Part shown: piece after piece, positions 25,268 to 35,186 of the stretch | Layout: the number at the start of each line of letters is the position of its first letter | How positions within the stretch are numbered: the stretch's first letter is position 1 | Assembly: GCA_011317545.1 (NCBI GenBank) | Contig: WUJK01000003.1 | Span: 1,426,001-1,490,000, forward strand | Length of the DNA stretch: 64,000 bases | From: Coniella vitis | Lineage: Eukaryota; Ascomycota; Sordariomycetes; Diaporthales; Schizoparmaceae | Direction: 5' to 3' | The notes under the pieces: model-generated | Told to the model about the DNA's origin: nothing | Database searches by the model: none | The model's input: the letters and a program-made list of their open reading frames with translations, nothing else | Program-made: the position numbers and the translations under genes

Positions 25268-28200
25268 ATGGAATATATTATCAGGGCAGGAAGGGGCATT
25301 GCCACTGCCTCGCTTCTGCATAGTGCCAAAGAACCTGGCCAGTCTGGCCAGGCAGGCATGGCAGGCAGGCTAGCCAGTCAAGAAGCGCCAAGCAGCGGGG
25401 AAGACAACCTTATTTCTACTATGTACACATTGTGCTATGTACCTTTGGGACGTACCTCATCAGTCAGCAACGGTAACAGCAGCAACAGCAACAACGACAA
25501 TAACGACAACAGCATCTTCACGACTCTCCTTGCCTCCTACTACGTATTAATTCATAAGCCTCCTTTGCCTGTGGTGCCTCCCTGGGCCCTGGCCTTGGAG
25601 CCAAGTCTATCAATTGCCTCATTGACCACTGTCAGCCAGAACCTCTGCCGTGTCTTGGCCCTTTGGCTTGACTCTAAGTGGGGACTGAACTCAACTCAAA
25701 ACTCATGTTCAGCTCGGCTCGTTTCCGTCTCTGAGAACATCGTCGGGCTCGGCAATCGCTGGCCATCGTATCTTGCCCCGTTGGGACCATGCGGCTCCTT
25801 TCCGCGCTTCCCCGCTAGCGTCCGCGAGCTGGAAAATGAGGGATCTAGAGACTTTGTTGCAATATCTGCATGGTAAACGGCATGCCTGCGTACGTTGCGT
25901 GCCAGCTTGCTCAGAGATGAACAGGTAACAGAAGGCGAGGTCAGTCAAAAAGTCCCACAACCGACGGCATGCAAGCAGCCCACAGTTGTCTATTCCATCA
26001 CCAACATGAGCATCATTCATCGTCATTCTACGGTCACTCAAGATCCATGGCGCGTCCTTTCTTTTTGAGCTGAGGATCCTTTCTGTAGTCTTTGTAGGCG
26101 AGTTCCAGGCATGCACGCATGCATGCATGTGTTGTTTGCGATCCCTTTTCCCCACGTGGTTTTGGGGTGTTGTGTCTGTCTTTCCATTGGTTCCATATGT
26201 GCATCATGTTTATGTCCTCATCTGCGTCCGATGAGGGATCTTCTATGGTACACGGCCCCTGTTCAAAGCAAATCCAACAATATGGACACCAATCGGTGGG
26301 GAGCGGCCGAGTGTATGGATCCCAGCGCAGAAGACATCCATCGTCTCGCGTCAAAAGGGCCCATCAATTTGCAAATACAAACATGGTACACGAGAGTGAC
26401 AAAAGAGATATCCCAAACTCTAGCGGCAGCAAGAATACTCTTGGAAGGCGGGAGGGGGGGTTTGCACAGAGAATAACTGCATGCAAATAACCTCCATATG
26501 TACTTTGCATTATTGGCAGCAAAAGGTTACGTGGAGATAGGCCATGTTTCCATCACCAAACTGTCAGACAAGAGTCGTCTTGACTTCACGTTGACATCAT
26601 GTCCTCGCCCTTTTGACACTCGAAAATCAGACACACGCCAGTCTTTGGCACTTGACAAGACGCGGAAACTGTAGGCGCAAGTCAACATTGCGTCTACTAA
26701 GTATAGGGTCACGAGTGTTTCCAAGATGCATCCCAAAGCTTTGAGTATGTCCAGAGTGCCCAGGACAGGGCCAAGCCCAAAGGATCTACGATACAACAAT
26801 GGTTTGCCGCGCATCCGCCCCCGCAGAAAAAGCATACACAACATTATCGCAGATCCCACTGCTCGATCATGGTTCTATGTAGTGGTGATGGTCGCGGCGA
26901 GCCGGGCGACCCCGGGCGTCAATTCAGAGATATGAGCTATCAAATGTCGACTCGGTACACATCTGAATCGACACCCAAACCACCAAGCTTTTCTTGGCAT
27001 GAAGAGAAGAAGAAGGAAACAAGCTTGAAACATTACATCCAACCACATACTGCCAGAAATTGATCCTCGCGACGTGGGAGGCAAAAGAATCACTCCCCGT
27101 CAAGCCGTGTCGTCTCTTTCACCCACACCACACCCACACAGGGAAGAATGTGTGTGGTTGGGGGGGGGGGTCGCCTACAAATTTCCAAAGATTGACGAAA
27201 GAAACTGAAAGCAGCCAGTAGGGTGCTCGCCTTTCTTATTCGGAGTCCTCTCCGCCAGCGAATCAAAAACGCTTTGCTTGTATCGGTTCCGGCTGGCTGG
27301 GTTCTGCTGGAGGCACAGAACCCCTTTTCACAACAACAGCAACAACAACAACGACATAGTACAGTCATCGCCATCATCTAGATTTGAGACCTTCCCCCCA
27401 TAAGCGAGGTGAAGCAGACAAACAGTTCTGTAACATCAGTACACACACCCTCACGAAGCGAGCGATCTACCAGATCTGTACGATAAGGGGATAGATGACA
27501 AGGCCCATGTCAATATCGATGAGAAAGGGAGGAGATATACATGCAATGCTTCTTTTGGTGGTCCACGGTGACAAGATATTCTCCGCATTGCGTTTCCCTT
27601 CTTCATCTTCAGACGCGTTCAAGTGAGCCCTTGTTCTTTCGGCGGGGACTTTTTCCAGTTCCCAGACCACGACTCGTGTCCGTTCGGAGTGTTGATCATG
27701 ATGATGCTGTTGATGATGTTTGATAGATGTGAATCTTTTGTGATGCATCCATACAACTACGGCCCCGGCACGCCCCCACACAAAGGCACTTCGTCTAACA
27801 AGTACGGCTCTTCTTTCAAGCTACCTAGTACGTGCCCTCAACCCGGGGATGCTCTTTCCCCGGCCGTCCCCCGGTGGGGGGGCTGTCGTTGTTGCGTACC
27901 CTGGGGTGGTGGTGGGGGGTTCTTAAATCACACCTGTATCATTCAAAAGGTACACACACAAAAAGTCTTACATCATTTCAGTGTGTCAGATCCCCCTTTG
28001 GTCATATTGACATATTCCGGGCTGCTGCTTGGGTCGGATAAGCAAACCATTTTGAACCTCATCGGGTCTTGCAATTTGGCTGGAGCGCGCAAATGGCGAC
28101 CAAGTCCCTCGCCGTGATTCAAGCTGGGATCTGTTCAATCTCTGTGTGACCATTTATTTTGGTTTTTGGTGTAAAGAAAGAAAGAAAGAAAAAGAGGGAG

Positions 28201-28890
28201 AGACAGATCAGATGGGCATCTCATCAGGGCCTTCCCAATGATCTGAATCTGTATGTGACAAGTGAAATCATGTGCTTGGGTGGATTGATCCTGGCAGTAT
28301 AGAGTTTTTTTATCTTTGTACATAGTCCTCGCTTGCTTTGTTGATTTTGATTTTGGTTCAACTGACGCATGTTTCTTACCGTTGATTCATGCCAGTATGT
28401 GTGTATGATGCCCTTTCGGAAAGCTGTGGATTGGTATGTATCTCCTTTTGGAACGTAGAGTGACTTCAAGCAATGCTCGACAGACCAGAGTCAGTGGCTA
28501 TAGTCAAAGCAGAAAGTTAAGTGCTCAGAGGGTCGGAGCATGATGAAGACATGGGCGAATATTGCTTCAAGTCGCATAATGACAAAAAGGAGCGTTCCTA
28601 ACGCCGCCTTCCCAAGAAACTGTTGCAGGCGCTCACGAGAAAGGCATACACTACCTTTCAAGTGAGCTCTATATCGAACACAAATGACATGGAGGCCAGA
28701 AAGACGCTTTTTTGGGGAGGAGGGGGGGGAGATTGTTTTAGGATACATACATTAATATAATCTTAACGACGAAAATCCTCTCTTACTCAAAACCGCATTA
28801 CAATTATCCGACATGGAGAATCAAAGCCTGTTTCCAAATCCTCTGCTTTCACCTTTCAGACTCGCGGGGCTCGTCTCTTACTCTGGGTCA

Positions 28891-30398
28891 CTAATGCTGA
28901 CTCTTGACCTTCAACAACCCCAATTCAGGCACCTCATCCCAGTCCGCCCACAGCGGCGGATCCTGCGCAGCAGCATACGCCATTTCATACTGCTCATCTG
29001 TCTGCACAATCAGAACCCGCGGCGCCCCTTTGCCCCCGTCGCGTGTGCCGCTGCCGTCGCCGCTCTTTTGCCCAGAAGCCGACCCCACATCGCGAACAAT
29101 CTTCCCCTTCTCTTCATCCTGACTCTCGTTCTTGCCATTATCGATTTCGAATCCCAGACACGCACACTGCTCCACCACCGCCTTGCGAAGCTTGTCGCTC
29201 TTCTCGCCAATCCCACCCGCAAAAACGAGCGCGTCGACTTGTCCGCGGAGCGTGACGTAGTAGGAGCCCACAAAGCCGCAGATGCGGTCGACAAAGAGGT
29301 CAAAGGCGAGTTTGTGCTTGGGATCCGAGGACCCGGCAATGGTGCCAAAATTGGTGGTGCCTGTGAGGGCCTTCCAGCCGGCTTCCTTGTTGAGAATGGT
29401 TTCGGCAACCGAGATGTGCAGTTCTTTGGTGGAAGCGGGCGAGAGCTTGCCTACATCGGATGCGTAGTGGAAGACCAAGCTGTGGATGATGTGGTGTGTT
29501 AGCAAGCCATGTTTCATTCCCTCTTTCCTCTGCTTTGCAGCTTGCACGCTAAGCAACTATATCATCCTCGCTGGCCGGCGACGCGTGAGGCTTCACTTCC
29601 ATTGCCAAAGACCGTTGTTGCTCACCTCGGATCTATACTGCCACTCCTCGTGGCTCCAGGTAAGCCCGCGAGCGGCGTCAGGCCCATACTCGTGTCCCAG
29701 CTCTTGCCACCCTTGATAGCACACGCACTCGCACCACTGCCCAGATGCAGCGCAATCAGATTCATCTCGCCGACGTCTTTCCCCAAGAACTGGGCCGCCG
29801 TCCGCGTAATGAACGAGTAACTGATGCCATGAAACCCGTACTTGCGCAAGCCATTCTTCTTGGCAATCTCCTGATCAATCGGATACGTGCGCACATGGGC
29901 CGGGATACTGGCGTGGAACTGCGAGTCAAAGCACGCAATGTTGGTCGCCTTGGGCAGCTGTTCCATGCAGCTCTTGACAATCTCAAGCGAGGGTGCATTG
30001 TGTAGCGGCGCGAGATCATTGAGGGCCTCGAGGCGGTGGTAGGTCGCCTGGTTGATGATTTGCGCCGAGTGGTAATCGCCGCCGTGCACAATGCGGTGGC
30101 AGATGATGGCGACGTCGTCCTTGGAGTCAATCTGCGGCAGATCCTTGTCCTCTGTGAGCGTGCCGAGAATGATGCGGAACGCGTCGTCCTGCGCCGCGAC
30201 TCTGGTATTGTTGTCGAGATCCTTATCCTTGGCGACGGTGTGCCCGCCGCGCGTGTACGAGAGCTTGGGCGGCGGGGAGGTCAGGCCGCTGACTTGGGCT
30301 TCGGCGAGTTGGGTTGGACTGTTGTGCGCGGTCGCTTCGTAGACGGATACTTTGACGGAGGAGGACCCCGCGTTTACCGAGAGAATGATCTTCTTCAT
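28891..30398 (-). CDS. ackA: Acetate kinase
   Basis: Cytoplasmic acetate kinase of 453 residues (acetate + ATP to acetyl phosphate + ADP, reversible). Exons are 30398-29626 and 29479-28891; the 146 bp intron has GTGAGC, a CTAAC branch site and CAG. Conserved family elements are all present: the N-terminal SVNAGSSSVK phosphate-binding strand, CHRIVHGG with the substrate Arg, ACFDSQFH with the catalytic Asp, RKYGFHGISY with the active-site His, HLGSGASAC, and GATRSGSIDPS with the second Arg. FAGGIGEKS carries the metal-binding Glu. About 35 residues rich in Asp, Gly, Ser and Lys are inserted shortly before the C-terminal APRVLIV strand. In fungi the usual partner enzyme is phosphoketolase (Xfp), but no such gene is in this window. 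Start at the MKKIILS methionine; the frame is open upstream without family character. Confidence 0.95.
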
Positions 30399-31810
30399 TT
30401 TTCCTGATGATAATAATCTTGTTTGCTCTTGTGCTAGTCGCGGGATGTAATGTTGACGGTGCACTGCGGTTGCTTCTTTTCGGAAGCAGATAACCAACGG
30501 CTGCTAAAAAGGGTTTCTTGACAAGCCCTCAGTGATGAACACGATGGTTGGGCAATAGGCGACGTTGGATTCTAGATGTGAGCAAGTGACGACACTCATC
30601 AATGGATTGGATTCCTTAGTAGTCTCTGGGTGCTCTTATGGGGCGTGTGAAGGAGGCGCACCACCACGTCTGAATCGAACCACAAAGCTCGCTGCAATGT
30701 AGAAACACCAAAGCTTGTTCGCGGGTTCGCAATGGAGGCGAGCAAGGACTTGATGCAGTAATCATGTAGGTATCAGGTTTTTTCCGGGCCAAAAGCACAT
30801 ATTCCAAGATTGGCAGCACTTGGACTTCATACCATTCACGACAGCAAGGAACAGGTGACGTCTGGTGATGGGGAAGTTGTGGCGTGATGCGAGCGGCCGC
30901 TAAGGATCCGTACTCGGTACTTCAGCGGCAAGGGGACGTTCTGGTAGAGACAGCGGCAAAATGGGGACTAAGAAAGAAGTTCCGGCTACTTCATCACATA
31001 GTAGCTCACCGCGACCGCACTTCGTTGAAATGGAAGTTACTGTAGATTATGTGAGCAAGTGCAAACGTCATGCTCCCAGACGGGAAGCGACAAGTAACAC
31101 CCGGGGCACAACGGCTCGGGGGACCAACAGATCGGGTCTGCTCCCGCAAGACGGGCCGATGGATCCACTCGCTCGAGGCAGTTGAAGATTGTGCGGAGAA
31201 AGAACATCAACAGCTTCGTGCTACAAGCGACTTGGACCACGACAGTTTCCGAGACTGGGCAGTGATAGTGTGCAAGTGTGGGCTTGCACCACCACGTTCT
31301 GAGATCGTAGTTGCCATTCCCTTTCGCCCGAATGTCTCCATTTTTGGCTCCTGAGCCATGCTGTCCGAGGTTCGAGGGACTCGACACTGCAATGAACCGA
31401 GACGCCGTGTTAAACTCTAGGTTACCACGGCGCAAGCACGAACCACCAAAGTGGCATAGATCACAGGGACCCAGAACCATGCCTACATAGTATTGACACC
31501 ATCGACCATGTAAGCTAGCCGCATCCCTGCCCAACTTCGGCCCATTCATTTGCAGCCATATGAGAGAAACCAAAGGGGTATAATGTCGTCTCGCGCTCAT
31601 ACTATGTACATAGTAATAAAAAATGGGTATGTGCGCTTCTAAAAGCCCAATGTTCTCACCCAACCCGTACCCCAATTTTGTATGTCCAAAAGCATCCAGC
31701 TTGCCCTCGCAAGCAAATCCATGCCCGACATACCTTTCAGAAAAAGAACCGGTTTTCTCAAATTCCGTACCGAGATTGAAGCGTTGTATGTGTCCCCCCC
31801 TTTCCCCTTC
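30399..31810. other. Intergenic region upstream of acetate kinase
   Basis: 1.4 kb between the acetate kinase start and the stop of the next gene, both on the - strand. It contains a 212-codon open frame on the - strand (31037-31675), which I judge to be chance. ACTATGTA octamers lie at 31484, 31601 and 31607. Confidence 0.5.
31601..31614. repeat. Perfect 14-bp palindrome ACTATGTACATAGT
   Basis: Two ACTATGTA octamers overlap head to head to form a perfect palindrome. It lies about 200 bp beyond the stop codon of the unknown 410-residue gene. Confidence 0.7.
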
Positions 31811-33276
31811 CTAGGATGCGTTCGGTGCATTTGCTATTATTGCTTCGTCAAGAAATCCAAAGGCTGGGGGTAAGGTCCTGATAGGTAGTTCGGTTGCATC
31901 AAGCTCGTAAGCCTCCCGCGCCTGTATTGCTGGCGAGGGCAATTCGACGTGAGTCTGCGGCAGGAGGATGCCACGGAAGTCTCTATCCGCAGCGTGGTAG
32001 ACAGTCCATCGCTCCAAAAAGCGGCGATAGTCTGCAACCTAACGTTAGTATGACTGACGGAACTCGTACAGTGCCTATCTCACGGCGCTCATACAAAGCA
32101 CAATATGGTTTGCATGACTTGACTCACCAGTATTACTTGTGAAGCGGATACCTAGCCAGCGTATATCCAACGGCATTATGTCCGTGGATGCCTGTGGCAC
32201 TTCTGCATGTCGATCCACCGACTTTTGTTTGCTGCGACCCCACGAAGAGGGCGATGCAATCGAGAAGCCTTTCGCTCGAACGGCGTTCGGTGCACTTCCG
32301 CGCCTACCTATGACCGCAAGCCGGCATTCGTTGTGTTTGCTATCCTGGGTTTTGAGCTCCTTCTGGAAGTCGGTGACGAGATATTCTCGGTACTTTCGCT
32401 CCCGACGGCTCGAAGGTCGATTCGAATAAAAGGTGATACAGTGGTACAGTGACGACCGGTCCTTCCATACCTTGATTCTCTGGATCGTAGCCAAACCACG
32501 CACGGCCCCAGTGAGGGCATCTGTTCGGCCGTGGGTGTCGCTAAAGATGACGTTGACATCAAAAAAGTCGACTAGGTCTTGTTGTCGTACATCACCCTGA
32601 AAGCGCGCCGAGCCTTCGATCGAAGTAAAGTCGTACTTGACCTCGATCATCTCATCGTGCACTACCGTGCCATCTGCTGAGGTATACCGAACGCGTTGCG
32701 GTTCCCGGAAGACAACGGTCAATTCCATCTCGGCCGGATTGGAGTAGGGCCGATGTTGGGCGTGAAGTGTGACGGGTAAGATTTGTGATGACAGGCCAAT
32801 GGGTACTGCGACAGGTTTTAGCTACGGACTTTACAGCTCAAAGAACCTCATGACACACGTACGGAATTGTTCTAATTTCTCGCCTTGATAGCTGCATTGC
32901 CAGGCGACCCGGCGAGAAACGGTTCCCACAACCTCCCATGGACCAAGATAGACGGAAAGTTCGCGCGATGTACCCTCGAATAATGTTCTGAAGACAATTG
33001 TCAGTTTCAACAACGCTGCAAATACAAAGTCGCAGCGACCGCTATTTAGGGTTCGTGGTTTATTTACATGGTGGCTTGGTAGCCCGGAGGGCCTAGATCC
33101 AAGGGCCGAAGAGCGTTTGGTGGAAATGCCGGCTCGCAAGTCGTAGCAGAAAGAGCAGAGCTGTCGGGGGTTCCGATGATTTGTGAGTGCGTCAGTGTCG
33201 AAAAGGTCCGGTCCAGAGATGAAATGTACGACGACGCAGAGGACCCGGAGGTGATAGATCGATGCGATTGAGCCAT
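31811..33276 (-). CDS. Hypothetical protein, 410 residues, four exons
   Basis: I do not recognise a named domain. Exons read from the right are 33276-33068, 32987-32863, 32805-32128 and 32031-31811; phases fit at all three junctions and the sum is a whole number of codons. The introns are 80, 57 and 96 bp. The N-terminal 60 residues are Ser/Thr-rich. The body looks like folded, soluble protein, with segments such as YLGPWEVVGTVSRRVAWQCS, FDVNVIFSDTHGRTDALTG and YREYLVTDFQKELK. The C-terminal part holds a basic Ser-rich loop followed by DYRRFLERWTVYHAADRD. There is no signal peptide or membrane segment. The splicing supports a real gene; the function is unknown, and I believe similar uncharacterised proteins occur in other filamentous ascomycetes. 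Confidence 0.75.
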
Positions 33277-35186
33277 GATTCGTCAGGAGCGGAGGCCAAC
33301 TTCTGAGATGGTGACGGCCTGGCCACTAGCTGGCTGCGAACCAGCTGAGGGGTCAGAGCAGGTTGAGCTCTGCAAGCAATAGCATTCTTGTTGCTTCCAA
33401 CCGTGGATTGGCGCACCGGCCGCCTACCAGAGGCGGAGACTCTCTTGCCCCGATACTCGCGGTGGGGTTGCGAAAGGCGATAGATATGTGCACGGAAGCC
33501 GTGTGGGCGCTACAATAAGGTGTCGAGCTCTGAGATAGCGTGTCTTGCTCAAGACAAGTTTGTCGGTAGTGCTCTGGACACGGGTGGAATGTCAGAGCAC
33601 CGGTGTACGTGTATACGAATAAGGGCACGTAGCTGAGGCGGGCAGGCGTAGTCAAGGTGAGGCTACCGAGTACAAGGCAAGCTTCAGGTCAGCATCTCGA
33701 AAGGCGCATGCCCGACACGTGATTCGGGCGGGCTGTGAAATGGCCGTGGGCGCCGGAGTTCGGATCGAAGTCGAAGTCGCAGTCAAAAGGTGGCGACGAA
33801 GTCGGACAGATGTTTCTCGGCCACGGACGCACCGTTGCTGGTCACCAGTTGGATGCTGCGAACGAAACGTGCTGCGGGGCTCGTCCCCTCTTGGAAAGCG
33901 CTTGCGAGTTGGATGCTCCCGATTGTTATCTAATCGACTGACCTCGAGCTGTTTGTTGGGAGGGAAGGCGCTTTCACACGCTCAGTGTGCACCTCGGTGG
34001 GAAATAAAAGCGGGATCTTCCATCTTGGTAGGGAAGTAACTACGTAAGTAGCAAATACTTTGTACATGGTGCTACGTAATTTCAGGGTCCTCTGAAGCAG
34101 TGCTTAGCGGAAGTTGGCAGGCGATGGAGTCGGTAGCATGCAGTGCAAGAAGGAATGAATGGGCAGTCTTTGGGCACATGCTCCAAAGCTGCAATATAAT
34201 TTGCCGCACGTATATAGTAGTCATTTTGGTGCTCCGTCAGGCTAGGCCCAGGCCGGCGCTGTGCATGGCTAGGCTGTTGCAATGGCTGCCTCGCGGCGTT
34301 TGGGGCCGGTCTTGGGGCAGCCACAACCACATGTTGGGGCCGCGAGGGATTGTTGTTAGACGAGTGTGCCTTGGGTGCTTGTTTATAAGGACGTTGAGTA
34401 CAAAAGTTGTGCTCTACATTGTACAGGCGCCTGTGCGTACGTGCTTACTATGGACAGTGAACATAGTACATAGTACCAAGTAAGTATGATGTACTATGTA
34501 CCACCGCCAGCATCCCACGTGGGAGGCAGGATCAACATTCAGACAATGCCATTTAATGCCCCGGACAGCACGGCATGCGAACCGAAGGATCCAGCACTGC
34601 TAGCGAATGACCCGCTAGGCACCCAGCCGGCTGCAGGGACATGGCAGCACTTGAATACTGTGTAGTATGTGATGTTGGAGATTTTACGGTCCTTGAGCAC
34701 ATGTACAACTGGCTCGAGGCCAAGAGGTAACAAGGCAACTCGAGACACATCCAAATACAACACACGGCACGAAAGAAATACAAATGCGAGTATCTGTCTG
34801 CGCCGAGGCCCCGTGCTTATTAGGCGTCATCCAGCGCGTCGCTCGAGTTCGATCTGAATCTCCAATAGGAAGTGGCCAAACCATACGCTACCGAGCCCTT
34901 TCCCCTTTGATCGCTGGTCAGTGAAGTTCACGCTAACATCCAGCAGGGTCTTGTACTTTACACACCCACTGCTAGGTACACCCCCGCCCCAGCCGAATCT
35001 GTCGGCGTCGGCCTCGTCCTCACTCTGCCAGACCCGTCGCCTGCAGTTCATACTACTTTCCAACTTGCGACCCAAAACCAAGGGCAACAATGCGCTTCAA
35101 GCCCCGCTGCTGTGGACGTTGAACTTTCTCGTCGTGTCCTGTCAAACTCAGGACGAGCCGCTGCGCTCGCGCTCTGCTAATCGAGC
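33277..35186. promoter_or_regulatory. Divergent intergenic region
   Basis: 1.9 kb between the starts of the unknown 410-residue gene (-) and the MFS transporter gene (+), so it must hold both promoters. No further gene is recognisable. A GTACATAGTAC/GTACTATGTAC inverted pair lies at 34466-34501, about 690 bp before the transporter start. Confidence 0.5.
34466..34501. repeat. Perfect inverted pair of the 11-mer motif
   Basis: GTACATAGTAC (34466-34476) and GTACTATGTAC (34491-34501) are perfect reverse complements separated by 14 bases. They could form a hairpin or a pair of oppositely oriented binding sites. Confidence 0.7.

Larger units (their letters stand above)
14246..28890. other. 14.6 kb gene-free region upstream of the FlbC-like gene
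   Basis: I find no protein gene here on either strand: open frames are short, shift constantly and show no domains, conserved motifs or plausible splicing. Composition is not AT-rich and there are no transposon genes or terminal repeats. It holds about 12 ACTATGTA octamers (16718, 18094, 19058, 20068, 20768, 20867, 23524, 23742, 24880, 25258, 25418, 28319), CCTGGC/GCCAGG-rich patches, a CAGC microsatellite and homopolymer runs. It probably contains the promoter of the FlbC-like gene and the 3' end of the acetate kinase gene. Long noncoding transcripts or a very long 5' leader are possible but cannot be seen from sequence. Confidence 0.5.

Noticed and set aside
25268..25876. 202-codon open frame on the + strand in the long gene-free block
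   Set aside because: The translation is low-complexity (Ser/Asn runs from a CAA/CAG-like repeat) and has no family features or neighbouring exons that splice to it.
26527..26859. 110-codon partly hydrophobic frame on the - strand
   Set aside because: Looks like a membrane segment by chance; no conserved residues, no flanking exons.
14246..28890. RIP-mutated transposon graveyard as explanation for the gene-free block
   Set aside because: The DNA is not AT-rich, shows no obvious TA-biased dinucleotide pattern, and has no relics of transposase or reverse transcriptase and no long repeats.
31037..31675. 212-codon open frame on the - strand upstream of acetate kinase
   Set aside because: Cys- and Trp-rich sequence without domain, repeat or conserved motif, in DNA that looks noncoding on all frames; length is compatible with chance.
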